Source of the DNA: Streptomyces liliiviolaceus
GTDB taxonomy: Bacteria > Actinomycetota > Actinomycetes > Streptomycetales > Streptomycetaceae
Reading direction: 5' to 3'
DNA: 64,000 nucleotides
Assembly (NCBI RefSeq): GCF_018070025.1
Contig: NZ_JAGPYQ010000001.1
Span: 4,278,001 to 4,342,000, forward strand
In this document: one piece after another, positions 1 through 7,672 of the stretch
How the letters are laid out: each line of letters begins with the position of its first letter
Numbering within the stretch: the first letter of the stretch is position 1
Made by a program: the position numbers and the translations under genes
Notes under the pieces: generated by a model
Seen by the model: only the letters and a program-made list of their open reading frames with translations
What the model was told of the DNA's origin: nothing
The model's database searches: none

Positions 1-1
1 C

Positions 2-421
2 GCCGCCAGGACCGTCGGCGTCGACCGGCTGCGGACGCTGCCGCTGGTCATCCCCTCCCACGGGGTGATAACCGACTTCGTCGAGCGCTGGTACGGCCCG
101 GACTTCCGTTCGCAGCTGCAGATCGCCGCCGAGATCGACGACATCTATTACGGACTTGCCCTGCTGCGATCCCGCATGACCTATGGGTGCATGCTGTGTG
201 CCCGCTCCATCGGCGAGGCTGCCGTCGACGGGCGCCTGCCCACCAGCGAAGACTTCCGGCTCATCGACTTCGCCGACGACTTCGACCCCATGCTCCAGCT
301 GATTTCCGGTGTCTTCGCCCGCAAGGGCGAACGCGAAACCTATGACGCCTCCCACCCGCTCAACGTCCTTTGGGACGCCTTCCGTGACGAGGCCGCCTCC
401 GGTAGGCCCCTGCCCCTGTGA
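2..421 (+). CDS. Hypothetical protein, 5' end outside the window
   Basis: The frame is open from the second base of the window to a TGA at 419-421, so the gene starts upstream. A GTG at 65 exists, but the protein-like sequence continues before it (VIPSHG precedes that codon). The visible 139 residues are mostly acidic and helical, with an isolated CxxC-like pair (GCMLC) in the middle and no recognisable catalytic motif. The next gene starts only 15 bases after the stop on the same strand, so the two are probably co-transcribed. I do not recognise the family. Confidence 0.6.
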   Translation, partial: AARTVGVDRLRTLPLVIPSHGVITDFVERWYGPDFRSQLQIAAEIDDIYYGLALLRSRMTYGCMLCARSIGEAAVDGRLPTSEDFRLIDFADDFDPMLQLISGVFARKGERETYDASHPLNVLWDAFRDEAASGRPLPL

Positions 422-436
422 CCTTAAGGACCCCTC

Positions 437-1771
437 GTGCTGCTGGCCTCGGTCAACCTCAACAAGCGTCTCGGCGCCGCCGGCGCCCGCGCTAACCTCG
501 CCGCCTGGCTCCGCGAGCACGGTGTGACGGCCCTGCTCGCCCAGGAGCCATTCAAGCCCGCCGACCGGACACCGCCCGCGCTCGGCGGCTTCACCTTCGC
601 CGGCGGCGACGGACACCTGGCCGCCTGGACCAGCGAAGACCTCGCCCCTGCGGCCGTATCCTCACCCAGGACGTGGGTCCAGCGGATCGAGCTGGAGTGG
701 CTGGCCGTCCTCCAGGTGCATCTCGACGCCTATGCCGGCACCGCCCGGGTCGCCCAGCTGGCCGAACTCGCTGCCATGGCCGCCGCCCAGGACGGTCGCC
801 CTCTGCTGATCTGCGGGGACTTCAACCTCGCCCCCCGCCCCGAGGACGGCCTGTTCGGCGAGGAAATCAGCACCTTCACCACCGACGCCGAACGCAAGTC
901 GCTGCAACAGCTGATGCAGGGAGCGGGTCTGGTCGACACCACCGCCGAGACAGCGCCCGCCTTCACTTTCGAGCGGGTCTTCTCCGGCAAGCCCAGCCGC
1001 TTCCGCTGCGACCTCGCCCTGCTCAGCGACCATCTGACCGCGACAACCACCATCACCCCGGACGCGACCGTGCGGACCGGCCCCAGAGCGTTCACCGACC
1101 ACTCCGCGCTCCTGATCGACCTGCCCGTCACCGGCCAGGCGGGCGAGCCGGACGACGTGCTCTTCGCGCTGAGCGAGCTCACCGGGCACAACTCCGCAGC
1201 CCCGGCCCAGAGGGAGTACAAGCCCCACAGGACGGCAATGAGCCGCCAGGCCCCCTCCCCGGCCTCCCGAGCCGTAACCGAGCACCTGACCGGCCCCCTC
1301 GGCGTCAGAAGCGTCCTGGACCACGGCTGTGGCCGCGGCGCCGACATCGCCCACTACCGCTCGGCGGGCCTGGATGCCGAAGGCTTCGACCCGCACGACG
1401 ACTTCGGCTGGCCCCGCCCCGAGCGGACCGGCTTCGACCTGGTCACCTCGATGTTCGTCCTCAACGTGCTGCCCGACCCCTGGCAGCGGATCCAGGCACT
1501 CAAAGACGCGGCGTCCTTCGCCCGCCCCGGCGGCCATGTCGTGGTCGTCACCCGCTCACCGGAGGAGATCACCAAGGCTGCCGCGGACGGCGGCTGGACG
1601 GCCCACCACGACGGCTTCTGGTCCAGCCAGAGCAAAGGGACCTTCCAGCGCGGCATCGACCCAGGAGAGATCACCGCCCTCGCCCGCCGGGCCGGCCTCA
1701 CCCCCGCCGCCGTCCCCGGGCTGCCGCTGCCCGGGGTCTGCCATGCCGTCCTGGCCAAGCCCCGGACGTGA
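437..1771 (+). CDS. Endonuclease/exonuclease/phosphatase domain fused to a Dnd-associated-type methyltransferase domain
   Basis: The product has 444 residues in two parts. Residues 1-225 resemble the endonuclease/exonuclease/phosphatase fold: an N-terminal ASVNLNK strand, GDFNLAPRP near 127 and TDHSALLID near 220, which match the metal and catalytic signatures of that superfamily. Residues 260-444 resemble the putative methyltransferase family found beside phosphorothioation (dnd) genes. The HRTAMSR entry motif lies near 265, followed by the SAM loop LDHGCGRGAD near 294 and VLNVLPDP near 340. The stop of the upstream gene is 15 bases away. A nucleic-acid substrate is likely from both halves, but the reaction is inferred from the folds only. 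No dndBCDE genes are in the window. The fusion itself is the odd feature. Confidence 0.75.
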   Translation: MLLASVNLNKRLGAAGARANLAAWLREHGVTALLAQEPFKPADRTPPALGGFTFAGGDGHLAAWTSEDLAPAAVSSPRTWVQRIELEWLAVLQVHLDAYAGTARVAQLAELAAMAAAQDGRPLLICGDFNLAPRPEDGLFGEEISTFTTDAERKSLQQLMQGAGLVDTTAETAPAFTFERVFSGKPSRFRCDLALLSDHLTATTTITPDATVRTGPRAFTDHSALLIDLPVTGQAGEPDDVLFALSELTGHNSAAPAQREYKPHRTAMSRQAPSPASRAVTEHLTGPLGVRSVLDHGCGRGADIAHYRSAGLDAEGFDPHDDFGWPRPERTGFDLVTSMFVLNVLPDPWQRIQALKDAASFARPGGHVVVVTRSPEEITKAAADGGWTAHHDGFWSSQSKGTFQRGIDPGEITALARRAGLTPAAVPGLPLPGVCHAVLAKPRT

Positions 1772-1855
1772 ATCGCGTACCAACCAACGTCCCCAGCCGC
1801 ATACACAGTTGTGCACGAAGCCCTGTGCCCACTCTTCGCTGAGGACGGCTTGCGG

Positions 1856-2182
1856 TCAGCGGTTGCCCGTCCAAACGATCCGGTCGGCGAAGCCGCCCCG
1901 CTCACTCGCCTTGGTCTCACGGATCTTCTCCATCTGATCCGCATCGACCCCCAGGTCCGCGGCGAGCGCGCGCACGACCTCCAGCACGTCCGCGAGTTCC
2001 TCCGGCGCCGAGTCCTTGTCCGCCTCAAGGAACTCGGCGACCTCCTCGCCGAGCTTGTCCCTCAGCCGACTGCGGTATTCCTCCCGGCCAGCTGTGTAGA
2101 TGACCGGCTCTGCCCCCTCTTCCCGGATGATCTGAGGAATCCGGTCCCGCACCAACTTGCCGTGCCTGCTGTAGGGCTCCAC
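1856..2182 (-). CDS. MazG-like nucleoside triphosphate pyrophosphohydrolase
   Basis: The product has about 108 residues and resembles the phosphoribosyl-ATP pyrophosphohydrolase/MazG superfamily, small all-alpha enzymes that hydrolyse NTPs to NMP and pyrophosphate, often for nucleotide-pool cleaning. It shows the family opening KLVRDRIPQII and the metal-binding pattern EEVAEF followed by EELADVLE (ExxE, then ExxD). A longer reading back to 2332 adds about 50 low-complexity residues without similarity. I prefer the GTG at 2182 because a GGGAGA ribosome site lies just upstream and the conserved domain starts nine residues later. It reads against the preceding nuclease-methyltransferase gene, so it is a separate unit. 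Confidence 0.8.
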   Translation of the reverse strand: MEPYSRHGKLVRDRIPQIIREEGAEPVIYTAGREEYRSRLRDKLGEEVAEFLEADKDSAPEELADVLEVVRALAADLGVDADQMEKIRETKASERGGFADRIVWTGNR

Positions 2183-2464
2183 CCGTGCTCTCCCGCGCTG
2201 TCTTCGTGAGGCGGTCGCCGGACGCCGCCCCTTCATGCCGCCGCAGCCTAGAGAAGCCGCCTCACAACTCGCCATGCGAACCGCCAATCCCACCCGTTCG
2301 GAGGGCCCCTTGCCCCCGCGGCCGTTCGTCACCGCCGGCCCCGCGGCGGAAGCAGGCGGGCGGGCCCGCCCGCCGGGAGAGGCAACCCTCTGCTGCGACG
2401 GGGTGGTGGGCAGCGCCGCGACGCCCAGAACGGCACCCCTCGCAGCGAAGGCCTCATCACAGTC

Positions 2465-2760
2465 AGTTGGCCATCGTCGATCCTCCCGCCGACCTCCGAG
2501 TCAGGGACATCGCCACAGAAGCCGTCGTTCACAGATTCCGCGGCACCAGGGCCAGAGCAGTAGCCGCCCCGACAGCAAGTACCTCGCCAGCTCATCCGAC
2601 AACACGATCTCCGCCTGGGACTCCACAACAGGAGAAACCCTCACCAGCATGCGGACCGACAGCCACCTTGAATCCGCCGAGCCCTCTTCACTGGCGGCCG
2701 TGACCTCCTCGGCTACGAGTTCACGGCACAGACCGACGCAGCGCGTCGCAGGAAAAGAGC
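2465..2760 (+). pseudogene. Remnant of a WD40-repeat protein
   Basis: Three reading frames in succession give pieces of beta-propeller sequence. ADLRVRDIATEAVV appears first, then a clear WD40 blade (YLASSSDNTISAWDSTTGE) near 2578-2640, and finally RDLLGYEF. The pieces lie in register but need at least two frameshifts, there is no start codon or ribosome site, and the 5' part is missing. It is the broken 3' end of a WD40 gene, which in streptomycetes is often fused to a kinase or an NTPase. A strong hairpin follows at once. The pieces are too short to say which parent gene it was. Confidence 0.6.
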
Positions 2761-3215
2761 CGTTTGCCCTCTCCCTGCAGAGAGGGCAAACGGCCGAGAA
2801 GGCCGATGCCACCGCCGGACCGGTCAAGGCCAGCAGGCGGGGGCGCGTTCACGGCCGGCGGTTTCTCCTGCGCGGCAGCGAGGCCTGCGGGGGCCAGGGC
2901 GACGACCTCGGCCAGACTCAGCCCGGCCGCCGGGGCGATCCGTTCCGCCTTCGCCTTGTCGTGACCGGCCAGGAGCCCGGCCTGCTTGTCCCGCTGCGCC
3001 TCCAGCCGGGCCAGGATCGCCCGGGTCTTCTTGATCTCGTCCCGCACGCCGCGCAGGTCGGCAAGAGCGGCGGTGTGTTCTGTGCGCCCATCACGGTCCC
3101 TAGAGACCGGCGGTTCAGTTGGTGGTGCGGGTGGGCACGTAGGCGATCGCTCCACCCGAGTGAGAAGTAAGCCGGGTGCCCAGCAGCAGGTCGGCCAGCT
3201 TCCGGTCGGCTTCAC
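2721..3215 (-). CDS. Small coiled-coil/helix-turn-helix-like protein, uncertain start
   Basis: The plausible core is LADLRGVRDEIKKTRAILARL, a charged coiled coil, followed by AKAERIAPAAGLSLAEV, which resembles the helix-turn-helix half of small Streptomyces proteins that couple a coil with an AAGLS-type recognition turn. The annotated frame has no good start: the GTG at 3215 has no convincing ribosome site and the first 30 residues overlap the 37-residue ORF in another frame. The frame also reads straight through the 2760-2793 terminator, so its natural stop may be lost. It is probably a small DNA-binding protein, partly decayed. Confidence 0.4.
   Translation of the reverse strand: MKPTGSWPTCCWAPGLLLTRVERSPTCPPAPPTEPPVSRDRDGRTEHTAALADLRGVRDEIKKTRAILARLEAQRDKQAGLLAGHDKAKAERIAPAAGLSLAEVVALAPAGLAAAQEKPPAVNAPPPAGLDRSGGGIGLLGRLPSLQGEGKRLFSCDALRRSVP
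2760..2793 (-). terminator. Intrinsic terminator, 14-bp perfect stem
   Basis: CCGTTTGCCCTCTC pairs perfectly with GAGAGGGCAAACGG around the six-base loop CCTGCA. On the minus strand the stem is followed by CTCTTTTCC, a T-run placed as in a Rho-independent terminator. It therefore most likely ends the minus-strand genes arriving from 3713, and may also stop transcripts coming the other way from the WD40 remnant. Confidence 0.85.
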
Positions 3216-3228
3216 TCTCGGCCGTCAC
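3115..3228 (-). CDS. 37-residue ORF overlapping its upstream neighbour
   Basis: A GTG at 3228, 17 bases inside the end of the preceding frame, opens a 37-codon frame (VTAESEADRKLADLLL... ending YVPTRTTN). Composition and codon use look coding, with G or C in most third positions, and the overlap suggests translational coupling to the excisionase-like gene. No family is recognised. It could instead be the start of the next gene separated from it by a frameshift. Its length is below what most gene finders report. Confidence 0.35.
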   Translation of the reverse strand: MTAESEADRKLADLLLGTRLTSHSGGAIAYVPTRTTN

Positions 3229-3713
3229 CTGCGTGAGGGGGGGTGACCAGGTCGGTGACGTACCCGGTCAGCCGCGCCCGCGGGAAGGCGTACCGGCCCT
3301 GGTCGTTCCTCTCCCACTCCTGAAGGCCCGTCAGCACCGCCACCACGTAGCCGGACAGCGTCACGGGCAGGACGCCGGCCGCTGCAACGCTCGCCGCGTC
3401 GCAGCGCCACCAGCCACGCAGCGCCCTGAGCAGGTCCGCGGGCGGCAGGGAGGCGGCAAAGCCGATCCATAGGCGGTCGGGTTCCTGGACTGGCCGGGCC
3501 ACATCGACGCGCAGCACCGCGAGTTCGGACACCGGCAGATGGTCCAGGGAGGCGGTCTGACGGGCACGGAGTTCCTGGACGGCTTCCAGCGGCACCATTA
3601 CACGGAACCCCTCGCCGGCCCAGGCCAGGCAGGACCTCGGCACGGACGAGGCGGCGGAAGGTCGTCACGGCGCAGCCGAGCTCGTCCGCGGCCTGCCCCG
3701 TCGTCAACAGCAT
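3212..3713 (-). pseudogene. Frameshifted excisionase-like helix-turn-helix protein
   Basis: From ATG at 3713 the first 30 residues (LLTTGQAADELG...TFRRLVRAEVLP) form a MerR/excisionase-type helix-turn-helix. The frame then loses similarity. The plausible continuation, GEGFRVMVPLEAVQELRARQ onward to the stop at 3212, lies in the +1 frame and runs for 130 more residues rich in WxRxD/WIGFA-type sequence. A one-base change near 3628-3640 would restore a single protein of about 165 residues. Such proteins sit in actinomycete integrative elements and control excision or transfer genes. It is either decay or a sequencing error, because the downstream part shows no other damage. Confidence 0.6.
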
Positions 3714-3876
3714 CCCCCCACCTGCCTCTCAACTGTAATCCGATATCTGATCTGGGACCGGCACTACACCTTCGTCTTGGTGGACCGGCCCATGCCAAAG
3801 CTGCGGCCCGGCCGCTTGCGCTGCGGCTCCCGGCCAGGCAGCCGAGAAGGCCGCGCATCCGGTGGCGTGGCGGTGT

Positions 3877-4992
3877 TCAGCCGATCGGAGGCTGTGGCGG
3901 GAAGGTGTGGTGCCAGGGTGCGGGGTCGTCCGCGCGTTGCTCGATGATTTCCGCTGCCGCGTAGCGCAGTTGGAAGGTGTGGGCGTGGTCGCCGTCCATC
4001 CAGTACAGGGTCATGGCGGAGAGCATGCTCTCCTTCACCCAGCGCGTGCGGGATGACGTACTCGTTTCCTGATCGAGGATCCATGTCTCGACTTGTTCGG
4101 GGAGGCCGAAGGTCAGCGCGTAGGCGGCCGGGGCATCCAGGGGCTGGATCTGCCAGACCGGGTGCGGTCCTGTCTGCCTGAGTCGGCGCAGCCGGACGGA
4201 GTGGGTGGGGTGCTGGCGTGCGTAATTGACGAAGCCGTACAGGTCGTCGGTGGCAAGTCCGAGCACGAATGGCGCGGCGGGAAAGGCCAGGAGGAGGCCC
4301 AGAGTGGACCGGCTGCTCAGGCTGTCCGCCAGGACGTCGAGTGGGGTGGTCAGCGAGGGTTCCGTAACGACCGGCTGTTCCCAGAGGTTCAGCAGGGGTC
4401 CTCGCAGGTAGTTGCGGATCTCGTGGACGGTCGGAAGGCCGGCTGCCGGTATCTCGCCCATGGCCGTGTGGATGTCTTTTGCTGCGGCACGTACCAGGGT
4501 GCGCAGTTTTCGGAAGTCGGGCATGGACAGGTCGACGAGCGAGATCTGGTGGGCGAGGGCGAACTCCTGGGCGTCCTGGCTGAATCCGGAGGTGGAGAAG
4601 ATGGCGTAGCTGTACCGGTACCGGGTTCGGGGCCGGCGCGGGCCGGCGTGCGTCGTGAGGGTGGTCATGACGTTCTCGTTGACGTCGTGCACGACACCGT
4701 GGCCGTTGCGGACGGTGGCCAGGCGCACCTTGTTCCGGGTGAACTTCGCTTCTACGAAGAGGCGGACAGGGAGGGAGAACGGCGGTACGTAGCGGAACTG
4801 CCCCAGTGTGTCTGCCTGGTGCCAGGCTCCGCGGCCGCGTACCACCAGGCCGTGGTTGCGCTCCTCCAGCGTCTTCCACGGCGGCTTCTCACCGTCGTCC
4901 TGGGCGGTGAGCACCTCGTATCCGCTGGAGCGCAGCATCCAGGCCAGGACCTCTTCCAAGATGTACCCGCGCAGTGCAGCCTCACTGATCAT
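3877..4992 (-). CDS. Mrr-like PD-(D/E)xK restriction endonuclease
   Basis: The product has 371 residues. The N-terminal 180 look like a restriction-endonuclease fold. LRGYILEEVLAWMLRSSGYEVL is an opening helix with the conserved early Glu. The active-site set is Asp61 (WHQADTLG) and Glu81-Ala-Lys83 (FVEAKF), and a late strand/helix pair, FALAHQISLVDL, is typical of Mrr-type nucleases in which the enzyme recognises 'own versus foreign' DNA. The C-terminal half (from about 190) is unrecognised and may be the target-recognition part. No modification methyltransferase is adjacent, which suits a type IV (modification-dependent) enzyme or a stand-alone defence nuclease. ATG 4992 is the first start, and the gene is convergent with the secreted-protein gene region. 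Confidence 0.7.
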   Translation of the reverse strand: MISEAALRGYILEEVLAWMLRSSGYEVLTAQDDGEKPPWKTLEERNHGLVVRGRGAWHQADTLGQFRYVPPFSLPVRLFVEAKFTRNKVRLATVRNGHGVVHDVNENVMTTLTTHAGPRRPRTRYRYSYAIFSTSGFSQDAQEFALAHQISLVDLSMPDFRKLRTLVRAAAKDIHTAMGEIPAAGLPTVHEIRNYLRGPLLNLWEQPVVTEPSLTTPLDVLADSLSSRSTLGLLLAFPAAPFVLGLATDDLYGFVNYARQHPTHSVRLRRLRQTGPHPVWQIQPLDAPAAYALTFGLPEQVETWILDQETSTSSRTRWVKESMLSAMTLYWMDGDHAHTFQLRYAAAEIIEQRADDPAPWHHTFPPQPPIG

Positions 4993-5589
4993 GGCGGGAC
5001 CCTAGCGGGGTGCCGGGGGCGCGTCACCGTCAGCCCGGGGACCGTCTGATGGAGATGCTCATCTCGCTCGGCGAGTCCTCCTCCTGGCGGACACGCCTGC
5101 CATGTCATCGTCACGACCCGGGATGTTCCGTCCCGGGTGTAGCCGACGGCTGGCACCGCCCGCGCCAGGCTCAGTTGAGGCATACGGCTTCTCATCCGGC
5201 AAAGCGCCGGACTTCTGCGAGGAGGAACATCGCCAGACCGCCGGGCCTGTCACGGGCAGAGCAGACCGGTCGTGGACGGTGACGAATGACCGGCATGAGC
5301 TCTCGCTAAAACCATGGAACCAGTGGAGAGAGTATCAGGGGCATTCGCGCACCCGCCCATTGCCGGGCCTACGCAGAACCGGACCGGGATGAAAACGCGC
5401 CAGATTTCCCTCGGCCCTCCGCATGGATGTCCACACTCGGCTTACCGAAATGATGTTGGCCGATTTCGTTCCGCTCCCTCAGGCCATGCGCCAGTACGGT
5501 TCAGCTACCAGGCTGTTGACCATGAAGTCTCCATGGTTCCGGCGTGGTGCTAGCCATACCCTCAAACCGCAACAGGGAAGGACTTCATA
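4993..5589. other. Intergenic region between the nuclease gene and a secreted nuclease gene
   Basis: About 600 bases hold only short frames without family resemblance. Both flanking genes point away from it, so it should carry two divergent promoters. A perfect inverted repeat at 5116-5138 is the only clear structure. From 5290 to 5589 the base composition is lower in GC than the surrounding genes, which fits a promoter-bearing segment. The last part holds the ribosome site GGGAAGGA before the GTG at 5590. Confidence 0.5.
5116..5138. repeat. Perfect 8-bp inverted repeat in the divergent intergenic region
   Basis: ACCCGGGA and TCCCGGGT are perfect inverted copies seven bases apart. No gene ends beside it on either strand, which argues against a terminator. 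A regulator binding site about 125 bases upstream of the Mrr-like gene is the simpler reading. This is inference from position only. Confidence 0.45.
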
Positions 5590-6921
5590 GTGAGTTGGCG
5601 AAGACTGGGAGCTGCGCTGGCGGCAATAACCCTCGCCTTCATCTTGCTCCCCAATCAGGCGCTGGCAAGCACGCAGACTTCGGAGCCTGAGCGCACGCAC
5701 GGCCGATTGCTTGGGACGGTGCAATATCGGCCCGAGCTGCGTGCCGTCACGCCGTCGAACACGGTGCAGGCTTCCTCCGCGAAGGAGACCTGCGCGCCAA
5801 CCGCTCCAGGATCCGCGGAGCGGCGTTCCGGCGCTACACGTGTGTGCACTTCGCTAGCACCGGCCCCCGCACCGTCTGCTCGCACAGCTTCTGCAAGCCG
5901 TGCGGGTTCGGCCGCCGCAGCTCAGGTTTGCGGGATCGCGGATTCCGGCTACTGGCACTTTGAGCGTCTGAGCGCCTGCCTTCGCGAGGTGAAGGTGACG
6001 TTCACACTGCGAGGTTCACAGCAGGAGGTCCTCGGTACGGCGATCCTCTACGTGAGTTCCAGTGCCACGCTCAACCCGCGCTCAGGTGCATGGGATGACG
6101 ATCTCGTGGTCGAGGCCGTTGACTTCACCGGTCAGCTGACGAGCCTGAGTGTCGCCATCGAAGCATCGTGCACCTCGCAGTGCACGGCGACGAACAAGAA
6201 CCCTTGGGAGGGGAACAGGGTGTTGACGGAGCTGGCCGTGGCCACGGGGAGGGTGTCCTACTCCAACGTTCCAGCGGTCGGTGTGGCTGACGCGGCCACG
6301 GTCAGCTATCGCATGACTATGTTCCAGACCGGCACCGCACCTGTTCCCGTGCCTGCGGTGAACTGGTCCAATCCTCGTCCCATCCGATGCGACTCCGCGC
6401 TGACGGAGTCGGGCAATACGAGCACGGGCTGTGCACTGCCCAGCGTGTCTCCTAAGCTGGAACTGCCGATTGCCACCTACGGCGCAGCGGCCGCCACCTA
6501 TGACTGGGCGCAATACAGTCTTCCTGGCAAGTGGGGCCGGTATTCAGGGCAGCCTATGACCCGAGCCTTGGACGGGGAGACGCGACGGCTGAAGACCTGC
6601 GGTACCCAGAGCTCGATCCCCTTCGTAAGGAAGCCCGCCGATGTCGTCCCGGATGATTCCTGTGACGAGTTCCCCTTCGCCTCAACGTGGCAGGGAGGAA
6701 CCGACGGAGGCTTGTGCGCCGAGATCGTCCCGCTTCTTGAGGATGGCGTGTGGAACATCTATGAGGCGGATCCCGCCAGGCCTGTCACGCTCACGGAACC
6801 GTGCGTCCGCGGGCACGTCCCCCTGGGAGTCAACCAGCTGGCCGGCACGGCCTACAGCAACCTGATCCAGAATCAGCGAATCATCAACAATGACCCCTTC
6901 TATCTGGGCGTACTGTTCTAG
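5590..6921 (+). CDS. Secreted protein with a C-terminal NucA/NucB-like nuclease domain
   Basis: The product has 443 residues. The start GTG 5590 follows a GGGAAGGA ribosome site. Residues 1-27 are a signal peptide (basic start, hydrophobic core, ALA before the cut). The middle (about 110-300) is an unrecognised, Cys-containing region. The last 110 residues match the deoxyribonuclease NucA/NucB family seen in streptomycetes. The family signature DSCDEFPFAST lies near 350, with VPLGVNQLAGT and NDPFYLGV at the end, where the family has a C-terminal strand. NucB-type enzymes are extracellular DNases used in biofilm dispersal or nutrition, and the domain also serves as a toxin. Cleavage of DNA outside the cell is therefore likely but inferred. 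Confidence 0.75.
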   Translation: MSWRRLGAALAAITLAFILLPNQALASTQTSEPERTHGRLLGTVQYRPELRAVTPSNTVQASSAKETCAPTAPGSAERRSGATRVCTSLAPAPAPSARTASASRAGSAAAAQVCGIADSGYWHFERLSACLREVKVTFTLRGSQQEVLGTAILYVSSSATLNPRSGAWDDDLVVEAVDFTGQLTSLSVAIEASCTSQCTATNKNPWEGNRVLTELAVATGRVSYSNVPAVGVADAATVSYRMTMFQTGTAPVPVPAVNWSNPRPIRCDSALTESGNTSTGCALPSVSPKLELPIATYGAAAATYDWAQYSLPGKWGRYSGQPMTRALDGETRRLKTCGTQSSIPFVRKPADVVPDDSCDEFPFASTWQGGTDGGLCAEIVPLLEDGVWNIYEADPARPVTLTEPCVRGHVPLGVNQLAGTAYSNLIQNQRIINNDPFYLGVLF

Positions 6922-7021
6922 GAGAGCAGGTTGACGTCGTGCGCCCGCTGCGGATGCCGTGGGCGCACGGCCATGTTGACGGAAATATTGGCAGTTTGAT
7001 TCGGTGGTGACGGAGGGCGCA

Positions 7022-7672
7022 ATGACGGCAGAACCCTGGACGTTGGCCCAATCGGGACAATTCTGTCTCACGTTGTCGGCGGGACGCAGCGTTGAGGACG
7101 TACTCGAAGCGTATGGCGCCGACACCGCCAGGGCCCGATGGCTTACGTCGGAGGAGTGGTTCGGAATCTACGAGCCGAGCGCAACAAGTACCGCACTGCG
7201 TGCGGGAAGTCTCGGGAACTGGTCCTTTTGTATCGAGTTCGAAAACTGCATCGGCTTCACACCCGGAATCCGACGTGCACTCTCGAAGGAGACAGAAGCA
7301 TTCATTCTGAGCCGGACCGGGCATGCGCTCACCACGCTGCACTACATGACTGACGGAGAACTCGTTGAGTCATTCGAGCCCGGAAACGATACTCCCTCCG
7401 CACCGAGCGGCCGCGACTTCGCAGGCAGGGTCCAACGGCTCACCGACTCCGCGGACGGCGTTACAGCATGCCTTGAAGTCCTTGCTGAATATACGGGGCG
7501 CTACCTGACAACATCGCTCCTCCACGGGCCTTTGCTGTCCGTTACTGTCCCGGACCCAGATCGGGCAGGCCTGATGAGGGCAGATCTGAGCCGCACTGAA
7601 GGAACCACCGCATCGGGAACCTCAAGCGGCCTGGGCAGACGCCTGGGGACGATCGGGCAACACGCACCCTAG
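7022..7672 (+). CDS. DUF6461-family protein
   Basis: The product has 216 residues. An upstream GTG at 7004 is possible, but GGAGGG at 7012-7017 is correctly placed for the ATG at 7022. The sequence follows the pattern of the Streptomyces DUF6461 family: a LAQSGQFCLTL opening, SVEDVLEAYG, then GNWSFCIEFENCIG, the alternation GTE-type helix before LHYMTDGELVESFEPG. The family has no known activity. It is often found beside secreted or toxin-like genes in streptomycetes, and here it follows the NucA/NucB-like gene by 100 bases on the same strand. An immunity role is a guess from position only. Confidence 0.65.
   Translation: MTAEPWTLAQSGQFCLTLSAGRSVEDVLEAYGADTARARWLTSEEWFGIYEPSATSTALRAGSLGNWSFCIEFENCIGFTPGIRRALSKETEAFILSRTGHALTTLHYMTDGELVESFEPGNDTPSAPSGRDFAGRVQRLTDSADGVTACLEVLAEYTGRYLTTSLLHGPLLSVTVPDPDRAGLMRADLSRTEGTTASGTSSGLGRRLGTIGQHAP

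Noticed and set aside
5484..5590. -35/-10 promoter with TTGACC at 5516 before the secreted nuclease gene
   Set aside because: No -10 box at a suitable distance; the match is too weak to call.
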